Part shown: positions 15,908 through 24,620 of the stretch, in pieces | Layout: every line of letters starts with the position of its first letter | Numbering within the stretch: the stretch's first letter is position 1 | NCBI GenBank assembly: GCA_041687755.1 | Contig: JBDNJM010000153.1 | Location: 1 to 40,530 of the forward strand | Length of the DNA: 40,530 bases | From: JBDNJM01 sp041687755 | GTDB lineage: Bacteria; Planctomycetota; UBA1135; GCA-002686595 | Direction: 5' to 3' | Translations under genes and position numbers: made by a program | The notes under the pieces: generated by a model | The model's database searches: none | Told to the model about the DNA's origin: nothing | The model's input: only the letters and a program-made list of their open reading frames with translations

Positions 15908-18186
15908 GCATCGAACCCGAAGCACGAACGGCGCGCCAGCGGTGGCTGAGTCGCCTGGTCTGGGCCGGTGCCGGGGCCTCGGCGGTCGGGGCGTACGCGC
16001 TGCTAAGAGAACTCGGCGGGGGCGGCGTGCTGATTTCAGGTGCGGCTGTGGCGCTGGCGCTCGGCACGCCGCTCGCCGCGGGACGCTGCGCGACCGGGGG
16101 TCCTGGCGCAGGAGCGCAGCAGCGAGCGCTGCGCCGCAGGCTAGGCCGCTGGACGCTGTTCGCCGGGGGCGCCCTGGCCTTGGCGACCGGCCTCTCCGCG
16201 GCGGGCGCGGCCGGCGCGGTAGTGCTAGTTCTGCTCGGAATCCACGGCGGCGCATTGACCGTGCGCGCGTCGGTCGGCGGCACGCTGCTCGCCCTGCTTT
16301 CGCCCGCGCTGATCGCCAACCTGGCCCTGCTCGCCGGGCGCTCGTCGCCGACGATCGCGGCCTACGCGGTGGGGTTGCTAGTCGCCGTCGCGGGCGGCGT
16401 GCTGCTGGACTCGGAGCGCATGGCGGGGCTGGCGGGGCGCAAGCTGCGCGGGCGCGGCGGGGACCCAGCCAAGCGATCGGAGCGCGACGTCGCCAGCGGG
16501 GCGGGGTTCGCGTTCGCCCTGGCCGTGGCGACGTTGGCCGCGGCGCCCTTCGCGGCGGCTGGCGTGCGCGGCCTGCTGCGACCGCTGCTGCTGGAGAGCG
16601 AACGGAGCCCGACCGAGGTCGCCGAGGGGGACTCAGACTCGAGCGCGGAGGCGAACGGGGAGGCTCGGGTTCTAGAGCAGAAGTCGCAGGCGGTGGAGCA
16701 GAGCTTCCCCGACGGGATCGACTTCGGCCAGGACTCGGCGGGCACCGGCGAGCAGGTCCTGATCGAGGTTTCGGCGCTCGGTGGCGTTCCCGAGCGGCCC
16801 CTGTACCTCTTGGGGCTGCGACTGGAGCGCTTCACCAAACAGGGGATCCTGCCCCGAGCGGGACTGGAGACGACCCGGCGTTGGGCGGCGCCTGGGCGTG
16901 CGGTCGACGGCGCGGAGGCGCAGGTCGGCGCAGGTTCTGCGCCCTGGCGGGTGGAATGGGGCCCCGAGGCGTCGGCCAGCGGGCCGGTGTTCGAAGTGCG
17001 CCAGCTCGCGCTCGCCGACCACCAAGCGCGCGGGTCGCTGGTCTTCCACGATCCTCGAAGCTCGTGGTTCGAGTTCGACGACGTGCCGCGGGGAGGCCTG
17101 GAGCGCGACGGCGCGGGGGCCCTGGTCGCGGTCGGTGTGCAGCCGATCGTTGACCTGCTGGAGTTCCGCTTCCGTCGCGACGGCTCCGGGGGGGAGGTGC
17201 TCGACGTCGATCGGGCGTTCGGGCTCGACCTGCCGTACTCGAGCGGCAGCCTCGGCCGAATCGATGAGCTGGCCGCGGAGCTGGAGCGCTGGGCCGGCGG
17301 GGCCAGTGCGACCGCAGAACAACGCGTGCAGGCGGTCGCCCAACACTTCGCTCAGGGCTACGCGTACCGCTTCGAGGGGGCCGGGCTGCTGGGCGTCGAA
17401 GCGTTGGAGCGCTTCCTGGAGGAGCGCGAGGGCTTCTGCACCCAGTTCGCGAGCACGGCGTGCCTGCTGCTGCGCCGGCTCGGCGTGCCCGCGCGGGTGG
17501 CGATCGGTTACTTGGTGATTGAGGTGGACGAGCCCGGCGGGCAGCGTATCGCGCGCGAGCGGGACGCCCACGCCTGGGTCGAGGTCGCAACCGACGCGCG
17601 CGGCTGGCGGGTGCTCGACGTGACGCCCGGTGCCGCGATCGAGGCGGCGCGCTCGAGTCTCGACAAGAGCCTCGAAGAACTGGTCGCGGAGAACCGGCTG
17701 GACGCGGCGCGCGCGGCGTGGCGCGCGGATCCGATCGGAGAACTCCCCGGCCTGGTGGGGGCCTGGATGCGCCTGATGATCGTGCGCAGCGGGCTCGGGC
17801 GGGGTCAGCTCGCACTCCTCGCCGGCGGGGCGCTCGCGGGGTTGCTGGTCCTGCGCTGGTGGCTCGCCCGGCGGCCGGCTCGCGGGCGGGACAAGCACGG
17901 GTCCGGTGCCGCAGGCCCGGGCGCTCGGAAGTCGGACCCCTCCGAGTTGCGAGCGCGGCTCGTGGCGGCGCTGGTCGCCTCGGATCCCGGAGCGCCCCCC
18001 GGCGTCACGGCCCGGGAGCTGCTCGATCGGCGGATGGCGCGGCCCACGGGCGCCCCCGAGGGCCTGTCCGCCCTGGAGCTGCGCGCCGCCGTGCAGCTCG
18101 CGGACCGCCACCGCTTCGCGCCCGATCCGCTCGACGCCGACGAGCGCGCGACCGTCGAACAGGCCTGCTCGACCCTGCTGACCTGA
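15904..18186 (+). CDS. TgpA-like membrane transglutaminase
   Basis: A 760-aa membrane protein. Residues 1-220 contain several hydrophobic segments. A periplasmic stretch follows, then a transglutaminase-like core with the full papain-type triad: Cys512 (EGFCTQFAS), His556 (DAHAWVEV) and Asp572 (LDVTP). A further TM segment (about 635-660, GQLALLAGGALAGLLVLRWW) and a cytoplasmic tail with a DUF4129-like look complete the TgpA layout. The start is the GTG at 15904 overlapping the DUF58 stop; a start at 15871 would lie inside the previous gene. Family members are thought to be cell-envelope peptide-processing or cross-linking enzymes. This is the last gene of the MoxR-DUF58-TgpA operon. Confidence 0.93.
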   Translation: MSIEPEARTARQRWLSRLVWAGAGASAVGAYALLRELGGGGVLISGAAVALALGTPLAAGRCATGGPGAGAQQRALRRRLGRWTLFAGGALALATGLSAAGAAGAVVLVLLGIHGGALTVRASVGGTLLALLSPALIANLALLAGRSSPTIAAYAVGLLVAVAGGVLLDSERMAGLAGRKLRGRGGDPAKRSERDVASGAGFAFALAVATLAAAPFAAAGVRGLLRPLLLESERSPTEVAEGDSDSSAEANGEARVLEQKSQAVEQSFPDGIDFGQDSAGTGEQVLIEVSALGGVPERPLYLLGLRLERFTKQGILPRAGLETTRRWAAPGRAVDGAEAQVGAGSAPWRVEWGPEASASGPVFEVRQLALADHQARGSLVFHDPRSSWFEFDDVPRGGLERDGAGALVAVGVQPIVDLLEFRFRRDGSGGEVLDVDRAFGLDLPYSSGSLGRIDELAAELERWAGGASATAEQRVQAVAQHFAQGYAYRFEGAGLLGVEALERFLEEREGFCTQFASTACLLLRRLGVPARVAIGYLVIEVDEPGGQRIARERDAHAWVEVATDARGWRVLDVTPGAAIEAARSSLDKSLEELVAENRLDAARAAWRADPIGELPGLVGAWMRLMIVRSGLGRGQLALLAGGALAGLLVLRWWLARRPARGRDKHGSGAAGPGARKSDPSELRARLVAALVASDPGAPPGVTARELLDRRMARPTGAPEGLSALELRAAVQLADRHRFAPDPLDADERATVEQACSTLLT

Positions 18187-18370
18187 GCGGCGCACCGGCG
18201 GGGACCGGCTGCGGACGAATGCCCCTGCGTCGCGCCACACTGCGCGTTCCGGGCGGCACGCGGCCACGCCCGAACCGATCCTTCGTTCCGGCCCGATATC
18301 AGACTTCTCCCCGTTTCGAGGCTTCGTCCATGCGCCCCTCCAGCTCCTCACCCTGGCCGCCCTCGGCCTG

Positions 18371-18997
18371 GTGACCGCCCCCGCGCTGACCTCGTGCTCC
18401 TCGCTGAACTTCGCCGCCGCCGAGCAGATGGGCATGCACGTCCGCACCATCTTGGTCGAGCGGGTCGTGACCGCCAAGGAGAGCCAGGTCGAGGCCCAAG
18501 AGCAGTTCAAGACGACGCTTGAGGTCTTCCAGGAGGCGGCTGGCTCGTCGCCCGACACCAAGGTCGAGACGGTCTACAAGAAGCTCAAGAAGGAGTACGA
18601 GTCCTGCGAGAAGCGCGCCGGTGCCGTCGAGGACCGGGTGGGCGCCGTCGAGAGCGCGAGTAAGGAACTGTTCTCCGAGTGGGAGGGCGAGGTCGAGCAG
18701 ATGAGCGACCCGTCCATGAAGGCCGAGAACGCGCGCATGCGCGGCGTGCCCATGGAGGACTACGAGGACCTGATCGCCAAGACGCGCGAGGCCGAGGCGA
18801 AGATGGATCCGGTCCTGACGGCCTTCAAGGACCGCGTACTGTTCATGAAGGGCGCGGTCAACTTCAGCGCGATCTCCAGCTTCGTCAACACGCTCGATTC
18901 GATCGAAGGCGACGTCGCCGACCTGATCGCGGACATGCAGGCATCGATCGACGAGGCCGACGCGTTGATCGAGTCGATCGGCGCGCCCGACGCCTGA
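18371..18997 (+). CDS. DUF2959-family lipoprotein, signal peptide apparently frameshifted
   Basis: A 208-aa coiled-coil-rich protein from the GTG at 18371. It matches DUF2959 (MGMHVRTILVERVVTAKESQVEAQEQFK, SASKELFSEWEGEVEQM, FKDRVLFMKGAVNFSAI). The Cys in ALTSCSSL is a good lipobox. Upstream in the same frame lies a perfect signal-peptide core (PLQLLTLAALGLVTAPALTSC), but no start codon is in that frame. An ATG at 18330 reads MRP and then goes out of frame; one extra C in the C-run 18335-18338 would join it to the core as MRPLQLLTLAALG. So either this is a sequencing or natural one-base loss, or translation begins at GTG 18371 and leaves too short a signal. An outer-membrane or inner-membrane lipoprotein is inferred. 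Confidence 0.82.
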   Translation: MTAPALTSCSSLNFAAAEQMGMHVRTILVERVVTAKESQVEAQEQFKTTLEVFQEAAGSSPDTKVETVYKKLKKEYESCEKRAGAVEDRVGAVESASKELFSEWEGEVEQMSDPSMKAENARMRGVPMEDYEDLIAKTREAEAKMDPVLTAFKDRVLFMKGAVNFSAISSFVNTLDSIEGDVADLIADMQASIDEADALIESIGAPDA

Positions 18998-19059
18998 CGC
19001 GGAGTCGAGCTCACGTGCCTCTCGATGCTCCCCGACCTGGTGGCTGGGCAAGGCGCGTG

Positions 19060-19188
19060 ATGCCGAAGATCATGATGCGTCTGCTGCCCGTTGCGCTCGG
19101 CTTAGTCGTGGCGATCGCGGTGCTCGAGCTGGGCACCGCGTGGTGGGACCCTCCCGGTTCGTCCTGGTTTCGTGACATGCGCACGTAA
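19060..19188 (+). CDS. Possible 42-aa single-span membrane peptide
   Basis: An ORF starting MPKIMMRLLPVALGLVVAIA has one clear hydrophobic helix (residues 7-26), then a short polar tail ending WFRDMRT. A weak purine-rich stretch (aaggcg) precedes the ATG. It lies 63 bp after the lipoprotein gene. I do not recognise it; it could equally be the remnant of a larger gene, because the region up to 19371 looks like unconserved or decayed sequence. Confidence 0.25.
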   Translation: MPKIMMRLLPVALGLVVAIAVLELGTAWWDPPGSSWFRDMRT

Positions 19189-19894
19189 CGGAGCATATTC
19201 ATTGCCATGGACGCCAAGGGCCCGCGCCTGTTTAGGCATCCGGCGGAGGCGCATCTGGGCCTGCGGCGGCAGGCAGTCGACATTCATTCGGACGGGCTGC
19301 GCGATCGAGAGTTCGAGCAGCACTCGCCCAGGCGCCTCCCGGATGCTTGCGGCGCGATCGGCAACGGCCTGCTAGCGCGAGTCCGGCTCCGCTTGACTCG
19401 TACCCGGCTCCGGGTCCTCCGCGGTGCGCCACTCCTCGAGCCGCCGCAGTTCGGCGGTCGCCAACGACGAGTCCAGCTCGCGCAGGAACACCGCGGCGAG
19501 GTTGCGGATCGTCTCCGAGGGGTCGGACAACAGGACTCCGAACTCGGCGGCGAGGTCGTGCTTCAGCAGGGCCCTGCCCTGGAGCGGGCGCAGGCTGCGC
19601 GCGAGGTCTGAGGCGTCGCAGTCCAGCGCGGCCTGCAGCTGGGCCGGCAGCTGCTCGCGGCGAAAGTCCTCGTCCGCGCTCAGGTGCTCGCGCCACAGCA
19701 CCGGACTGGCGGGGAGCCGGACGCCGCCGAGCTGGCACAGGGCCGCATGAGCCGCGCCGCGGCGGGTCGCAGACTCCGAGTCGAGCGCTCGACGAGGCGC
19801 TGCACGCACTCGGTGGCTTCCAGCGCGGCAAGGGCGCGAGCCGCGGCCTCGGATTCTCGGCTGTCCTCGAGCAGTTCAAGCACGCTCTCGGCCA

Positions 19895-19930
19895 GCTCGC
19901 GCTCCCGCTCGCGCTCCCGCTCGCGCTCGC
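19895..19930. repeat. Three tandem 12-bp units
   Basis: The unit gctcgcgctccc occurs at 19895-19906 and 19907-19918, and with one change (ending cgc) at 19919-19930. It lies inside the decayed minus-strand gene, near a switch of reading frame. The unit length is a multiple of three, so copy-number change alone would not shift the frame. Confidence 0.85.
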
Positions 19931-20552
19931 AGGTGCTTCCCAGCCGGGGTGATCTCCCGCAGCGTCGCCTGTGAGATCCCCGGGCGGTCCAGGGCCTGCT
20001 GGAGGAGGTGCTCCTGCAGCAGCGACTCCGGAACGGGTCGCAGCACGCGAGCGATCGAGACCGCGGCGAACTCCTCGACTCGCGTGAGGCTCTCGGCCAG
20101 GTCGGTCGAACACTGGGGGTGACGCGCCAGCATCCGGCCGAGCGCAGGCCCAGGGCCTCGCAGGTTCGAGGCCCAGGGGGGTCCTCAAGGACTTGTTCGA
20201 CCAGGAAGGGGGCGAGCATCCGCGGAAGGGCGGATGGTCCGGCGAGGGCGCCGAGCAGCTCAAGTTCACGCTGAATCGTGGACTCCTCGCCGGGCTCGAG
20301 CTGCGGATGACGCGCCAGCGCGCTGTCGATCTCGAGGGTCGAGAGCGCAGGTTGCGCTCCCTCCAGGCCTCGGCAGAGCAGGTCTCGTTCGTAGCGGTTC
20401 AGTGGCAGGCGCTGCTCGGTGGCCTCGGAGGCCGGATGCAGCCCGGTCAATAGAGCATCGAGCAAGAGGTCGCTGCGGACGCTGGCGACTTCCGGTAAGC
20501 GTCGCTTGAAGCCCACCTTGTTCGCAGCTGGAGGCGCTGCACGATAGCTGGG

Positions 20553-20855
20553 ATGGACACGCCCCCAATCCCGAACAGCCTCGCCAGTGCGCTGGAACTC
20601 CGGGCCAGTGAGGGCCTGAGCTTCGCCGAGACCGCCGCCTCGACCGGAGTAGCTGCTGGCCAGCTTGCAGCAGCTCTCTACGGTTTGCCCGTTCGGCCCG
20701 CTTCCCCCGCCTGTACCGAGCTCGTCGTCACCGGACCGGCGGAAGCAGCCTTGGCCGAGTTCGTGCTCCGTGGCCGGCTCAGGCACGAACTCACCGTCTC
20801 GGGCAGCATGCCACCGGCCCAAGTGACGCGGCTCATGGCAGCGCTGCCGTGCTGA
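20553..20855 (+). pseudogene. IS66 TnpA-like accessory protein remnant
   Basis: A 100-aa frame inside the mini-IS66. The N-terminal part looks like a helix-turn-helix (GLSFAETAASTGVAAGQLAA) and the C-terminus (LTVSGSMPPAQVTRLMAALPC) resembles the end of IS66 accessory TnpA proteins. Its stop overlaps the TnpB-like frame by 7 bp, as is common in IS66 operons. It may still be an intact frame, but the element lacks the transposase, so I treat it as a remnant. The assignment rests on position and weak similarity. Confidence 0.5.
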
Positions 20856-20989
20856 ATCTTCTGGCATCTGCCCGGTTCTTCCTCTGCCGCGAGCCCATCG
20901 AGCTCAAGAAGGTGCACGACCGCCTGGTCGCGATCGTGCGCGAGAAGCTAGCGGCCGACCCGCTCGACGGACTCTCTTCGTTTTCCTGA
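20849..20989 (+). pseudogene. IS66 TnpB (Orf2) N-terminal fragment
   Basis: The frame from GTG 20849 reads ASARFFLCREPIELKKVHD and then REKLAADPLDGLSSFS before a stop. This follows the TnpB pattern (IYLCxxPTDMRKxFDGLxxLVRE, then DPLSGHLFVF). A shift of reading frame just before the stop would restore LFVFLSAG, so the fragment is both frameshifted and truncated: full TnpB is about 115 aa, this is 46. Confidence 0.68.
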
Positions 20990-21210
20990 GCGCGGGCGCG
21001 GCGCCTAGAGCGCCTGCAAGCCGAAACGGGAGAGCTGGGGCCCTACAAAGGGTGGGCTTCAAGCGACACTCACCGACTTCCGCGACCTGCGTCCTGAGCG
21101 GAAGCGCCACGCCGTGCCCAGCAGTGCGTTGTTCGAGCAGCAGCCGGGCGAGGGTGTCGCCCGGCGCCTCGACGCGCGGCTCCTGCTGAGGCGCCTCAGC
21201 TTCCGCGGGG

Positions 21211-21547
21211 GCTCCAGCGTCGGGCAGCCAAGCGCAGGAGCAAGACCTGGCCTGCCTCCGTGTTGTCTTGGCCCCCGCGGAGCGACCTGCAAGTCCGAGC
21301 GCAGGAGGGACTTAGTGGTGGAGGGCGGGCCGCCCGCGTCGGGCGGCCGACCGTCGCCCGCTCGGAACCCTATGCCAAGAAAAGCTTTGGGGCCGCTGGG
21401 TGGGACCAGAACAACACGGAGGCAGGGCAGTTCACGAGGAGCAGGAGTCGGCCGGTCAGCATGGGGGCCACAGCTCCTAGGGCGCCTGGAAACCCTTCAC
21501 CCGCCAACCGACGGCTTCCCACTGAGAGATCTCCGACGAGCTGGCCG
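21211..21547. other. Gene-poor stretch with one hairpin
   Basis: No convincing gene. A perfect stem of 9 bp with a 3-nt loop lies at 21328-21348 (ggccgcccg-cgt-cgggcggcc). It is about 200 bp beyond the end of the amino-sugar operon on the minus strand and has no T-run, so a terminator role is only possible. Part of this stretch may be the lost 5' end of the decayed minus-strand gene. Confidence 0.5.
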
Positions 21548-22534
21548 TCACCGGGTTGAGGTGACCTTTGCGAGGTGCGGCGGGCTGTCGGGGTCGTGGC
21601 CCCGGGCGCGGGCGAGGTCGGGCAGGCGGCGGTAGAACGCCTGGAGCAGCAGGGCGGGCGCGAGCCGATCCGCGTCGGGGTCGTCGAGGTCGAGCTCAAG
21701 CCGGGCGGTGGGGCAGCCGAGCTGCTCGAGTTGGTCGGCGGCGGCGCGGGTGCTGGCGCCCAGGGGGCCGGTGCCGATCAGGGCGAGCACGGCGAGGTCG
21801 GGGCCAGCGAGGGCCTTGGGCCCGTGCATGACCTCTGCGGCGCTGATGGCTTCGGCGTGCAGGCCGGCCGTCTCCTTCAGCTTCAGGGCGGCTTCGAGAG
21901 CGGTGCCGAGGGTGGCACCGCGGCCGAGGACGAAGGCGCCGGGGGCGGTGGTCAGGATGCCGAGTTCGCTGGCGCGGACCGGCGGCGACTCGAGGAGGCG
22001 GCTGAGCTTGGCGTTCATAGCGGCCGCATCGGTGCCGCCGAGCGTCGCGACGAGGGCGTCCACCAGGGCGAACGAGGCCTGCACGGACTTGGTTGCGGCG
22101 ATGCTCAGCTCGGGGCCCGCGGACTGGTCGAGCACGAGCTGCGCGTCGCGGGCCAGCGGCGAATCGGTGGCGTTGACGAGCGCGAGGGTGTGCGCGCCAC
22201 CGGCAGCCATCGCGCACTGGGCGCGCACGATGTCCTCGCTCTTGCCGGACTGGGAGATGCTCAGGCTCCACAGGGCGCCGGTGCGAAGTTGGGCGCCCGA
22301 CACGCTCGCGAGAGACGGCGAGAGCGAGCCGGTCGGGATGCCGAGATCGGTCGCGAAGCGGTAGGCCGCGAAGCTAGCGGCGGCGTCCGACGAGCCCCGG
22401 CCGATGGTGAACAGTGCGGCGGGCGGCTGCCCGCCTTCCGCGGCCACGAAGGCGGCGATGCGCGCGGCGTTGGCGGCAAAGGCCTCGGCGACGCGGGCGG
22501 GGACTTCGTCGATCTCACGTTCCAGCTGCGACAT
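21548..22534 (-). CDS. SIS-domain sugar-phosphate isomerase/deaminase (NagB-II/GlmS-like)
   Basis: A 328-aa protein with two SIS domains and no glutaminase domain. Landmarks are LFTIGRGSSDAAASFAAYRF, LSISQSGKSEDIVRA with the phosphate-binding SQSGKSED, TKSVQASFALVDALV, and the second SIS FVLGRGATLGTALEAALKLKE, then ISAAEVMHGPKAL. This is the pattern of GlmS-derived glucosamine-6-phosphate deaminases (NagB-II), which release ammonia and fructose-6-phosphate. The start overlaps the end of nagA by 20 bp, so it is the third step of a GlcNAc salvage operon on the minus strand. AgaS-type galactosamine use is the alternative. Confidence 0.88.
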   Translation of the reverse strand: MSQLEREIDEVPARVAEAFAANAARIAAFVAAEGGQPPAALFTIGRGSSDAAASFAAYRFATDLGIPTGSLSPSLASVSGAQLRTGALWSLSISQSGKSEDIVRAQCAMAAGGAHTLALVNATDSPLARDAQLVLDQSAGPELSIAATKSVQASFALVDALVATLGGTDAAAMNAKLSRLLESPPVRASELGILTTAPGAFVLGRGATLGTALEAALKLKETAGLHAEAISAAEVMHGPKALAGPDLAVLALIGTGPLGASTRAAADQLEQLGCPTARLELDLDDPDADRLAPALLLQAFYRRLPDLARARGHDPDSPPHLAKVTSTR

Positions 22535-23648
22535 GGACGCGAACTCCTGCTTGGAAGACTTGGGTGATGCGGTGCTCGGGGCTCCACTCGACGAGATCCG
22601 CGGGGGCGCCCTCGACGAGCGTGCCGAGTGGCGCGTGACCGAGGTAGCGCGCTGCGCGGGTCGAGAGCATGTCGGAGGCCTCGCCCAGCGGCACGCCGAT
22701 CCCCAGGAGGTGCCGCAGGGCGTCGTCGAGGGCGTGCGCGCTGCCGGCGAGGGTCTCGGTGCCCCGAAGGGTGACCTTGGCCCCGACCTTTTCGATCGCG
22801 ACGTCGCCCAGCTGGAACGGGCCGTCGGGCATGCCGGCGGCGGACGTGGCGTCGGAGACGGCGTACAGCCCGGGGATAGCGCGCCGCGCGGCGTGGATCA
22901 TGGTGGCCTCGACGTGCTCGCCGTCGCACAGGATTTCGGCCCACTCGGCGTGCGCAAGGGCGGCGCCGGCGCAGCCGGTCCCGCGATGCTCGGCGCCCGA
23001 CATCGCGTTGAACAGGTGCGTGAAGCCCGTGGCTCCGGCGTTCATGGCGCGCTCGACGCAGGCGGCGCTCGCGCAGGTGTGGCCGAGCTGAGCACGCACG
23101 CCCAAGCCCTGCAGGGCTTTGATCAACGGCAGCGCACCGGCCAGCTCGGGCGCAAGGGTCGCGACGCTGAGGGGGCTGATGCGGTGCAGCTCCAGCGCGA
23201 GCGCGACGTCGGGCTCGAGCATCGCAGGCGGCTGGGCGCCCAGCTTGGCGGGGGACAGGAACGGGCCCTCGAGGTGCGTGCCGAGGACGGTGGCTTCGCC
23301 GGCCGCCGATGCCTGCCGCACGGCCTCGATGCCCGCCAGCGCCGCGCGAATGTCGGCCACGCTCGCGGTCATCGTCGTGGCTAGTAGCGAGGTCACGCCA
23401 CGCGTCAGGTGAAAGCGGGCCATGCGCCGCACGCTGGCCTCGCCCTCCATCACGTCGGCGCCGTCGCCGCCGTGCACGTGCCCGTCGATGAAGCCGGGCA
23501 GGATCCAGGGACCCGGCGGCGTGGAATCACGCGGTACGCGCTCGCCGCGCAGGCTGACAATGCGGCCGTCGCGTGCTTCGAGCTGACCTAGGATCCAGCT
23601 GTCGGGCGTGAGGATCGCGCCTTCAAGCGAGTTGGCGGGCGGATTCAT
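22515..23648 (-). CDS. nagA: N-acetylglucosamine-6-phosphate deacetylase
   Basis: A 377-aa amidohydrolase that removes acetate from GlcNAc-6-phosphate in the cytoplasm. The metal site is complete: His57 and His59 (FIDGHVHGGDG), Glu127 (THLEGPF), His190 (LGHT) and His211 (THLFNAM). The catalytic Asp is Asp266 (VSDATSAAG). The start ATG at 23648 overlaps the kinase stop by 4 bp (ATGA), which fixes it; the frame is open upstream but that is the kinase shadow. Downstream it overlaps the SIS gene by 20 bp. Order kinase-nagA-deaminase gives GlcNAc to fructose-6-phosphate. Confidence 0.95.
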   Translation of the reverse strand: MNPPANSLEGAILTPDSWILGQLEARDGRIVSLRGERVPRDSTPPGPWILPGFIDGHVHGGDGADVMEGEASVRRMARFHLTRGVTSLLATTMTASVADIRAALAGIEAVRQASAAGEATVLGTHLEGPFLSPAKLGAQPPAMLEPDVALALELHRISPLSVATLAPELAGALPLIKALQGLGVRAQLGHTCASAACVERAMNAGATGFTHLFNAMSGAEHRGTGCAGAALAHAEWAEILCDGEHVEATMIHAARRAIPGLYAVSDATSAAGMPDGPFQLGDVAIEKVGAKVTLRGTETLAGSAHALDDALRHLLGIGVPLGEASDMLSTRAARYLGHAPLGTLVEGAPADLVEWSPEHRITQVFQAGVRVHVAAGT

Positions 23649-24550
23649 GGCAGCGGGGGAGCGGGGTCGGCCGCTGCGAGCAGGAGTGCGCCCTCGAGCG
23701 GACCGCCGCGAGGGCTCTGAAGTTCCGCACCGAGGCGCGCCTGCAGCAGCGGTCGCCACGACGCGCCGAGGCCGCCTGCGAGGAACAGCGGATCGCCCGC
23801 GGGCTCGAGCGCCGCGACCAGGCTGCAGAGCGAGTCGGCGCCGCGCTCCAGGATCGCCTGGGCCTCGGCGTCGCCCTGGGCAGCCCACTCGAACAGCTCG
23901 GGCGCAAGCCGCGCGAGCAGCCGCGCGGTGCTGCTGCGCAGCCACCGCAGGATCGACACGCGGTCGTCTCCGATGTGCTCGGCGAGGCCTCGGGACATCG
24001 GGCTCAGGCGCGGTCGCCCGCGGTCGAAGCCGCGCAGGTAGGCGCGCAAGGCCATCAGCCCGAGCCACGCGCCGCTGCCCGCGTCGCCGGCCCACCAACC
24101 CCATCCGCTGACCAGCCGCGCGGACCCCGTGGGGTCGAGGCGCGCTCCGATCAATCCGGTGCCGGTTTGGAGCAGGCTGCAGGCGGCTCCGTCGGCCGCG
24201 CCGTAGACCGCGGTGACGCCGTCGCTGGTGACAAGGCGACGCCCGAAGGCGGGCAGCCCGCTGAGGAACGCCGCGCGCACGTCGGGTTCTTCGATTCCGG
24301 CGCAGCCGGCGACGAAGGAAACGCGCCCGGCGTCGGCCAGCGGGTCGAGCCCGCACGAACTCGCTAGATGGCTCCAGAGCTCGGCGGCTGAACCCAGCGC
24401 GCCCGCTAGGTCGGTCGTGGCATTGCACGGCCCGGCCTCGGCGGAGCCGAGCTCCTCAAGCACTGGCGCTTGCGTCGCCGACCCGCGAACTTGCGCCAGC
24501 CGAGCTCGCGACCCCGTGCCGCCGCCGTCGAGGCCGAGCAGGAACTCCAT
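23645..24550 (-). CDS. BadF/BcrA-type sugar kinase, probable N-acetylglucosamine kinase
   Basis: A 301-aa ASKHA-fold kinase. The N-terminal phosphate-1 motif is LLGLDGGGTGSRARLA. Further motifs are SDGVTAVYGAADG (phosphate 2), LLQTGTGLIGARL, GWGWWAGDAGSGAWLG (typical of the GlcNAc-kinase branch of the family) and LFLAGGLGASW. Eukaryotic NAGK and bacterial MurK share this form, so GlcNAc or N-acetylmuramate may be phosphorylated at C6 or C1. The nagA neighbour favours GlcNAc-6-phosphate formation. First gene of the three-gene operon; 70 bp separate it from top6A on the same strand. Confidence 0.88.
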   Translation of the reverse strand: MEFLLGLDGGGTGSRARLAQVRGSATQAPVLEELGSAEAGPCNATTDLAGALGSAAELWSHLASSCGLDPLADAGRVSFVAGCAGIEEPDVRAAFLSGLPAFGRRLVTSDGVTAVYGAADGAACSLLQTGTGLIGARLDPTGSARLVSGWGWWAGDAGSGAWLGLMALRAYLRGFDRGRPRLSPMSRGLAEHIGDDRVSILRWLRSSTARLLARLAPELFEWAAQGDAEAQAILERGADSLCSLVAALEPAGDPLFLAGGLGASWRPLLQARLGAELQSPRGGPLEGALLLAAADPAPPLP

Positions 24551-24620
24551 TAGGCCCCGCTCCCGCAGGAAGCTTCGGCCCGGCTAGGACGCCATTCCCG
24601 GCAGCCGCTCCGTTGGGGCA

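Larger units (their letters stand above)
20495..21073. mobile_element. Mini-IS66: 579-bp deletion derivative with TIRs and 9-bp target duplication
   Basis: The left end 20495-20517 begins gtaagcgtcgcttgaagc, the GTAAGCG start known for IS66-family ends. The right end 21051-21073 is its inverse with two mismatches in 23. Both ends are flanked by cgacttccg (20486-20494 and 21074-21082), a perfect 9-bp direct repeat where about 8 bp is usual for IS66. Inside are a TnpA-like frame and the first part of a TnpB frame; the rest of tnpB and all of tnpC are missing. It inserted into a minus-strand gene, and excision of 588 bp (a multiple of three) restores that frame. Confidence 0.82.
19372..21210 (-). 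pseudogene. Decayed helical-repeat-like gene, frameshifted and split by a mini-IS66
   Basis: Several minus-strand frames read as pieces of one alpha-helical, Leu/Glu/Ala-rich protein that looks like HEAT or similar repeats. From the 5' end: LARLLLEQRTAG (upstream of the insertion), SDLLLDALLTGLHPASEATE and LALARHPQ-like text in frame A down to about 20137, LAESLTRVEEFAAVSIARVL in frame B down to the 12-bp repeat near 19930, LAESVLELLEDSRESEAAAR in frame A again to about 19770, then FGVLLSDPSETIRNLAAVFL in a third frame to the stop at 19372. At least three frameshifts are needed. A 579-bp insertion lies at 20495-21073; cutting it out with one 9-bp target copy joins VAEV to ASVRSDLLLDA in frame. 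The true start is not clear; 21210 is a rough limit. Family not identified. Confidence 0.72.

Noticed and set aside
19102..19371. Open frames on both strands between the small peptide and the decayed gene
   Set aside because: Text such as LRRMPKQARALGVHGNEYAP felt vaguely familiar but I could not tie it to any family, and start and context are poor.
19895..19930. The 12-bp tandem repeat as cause of the frameshift in the decayed gene
   Set aside because: Gain or loss of a 12-bp unit keeps the frame, so another indel nearby is needed.
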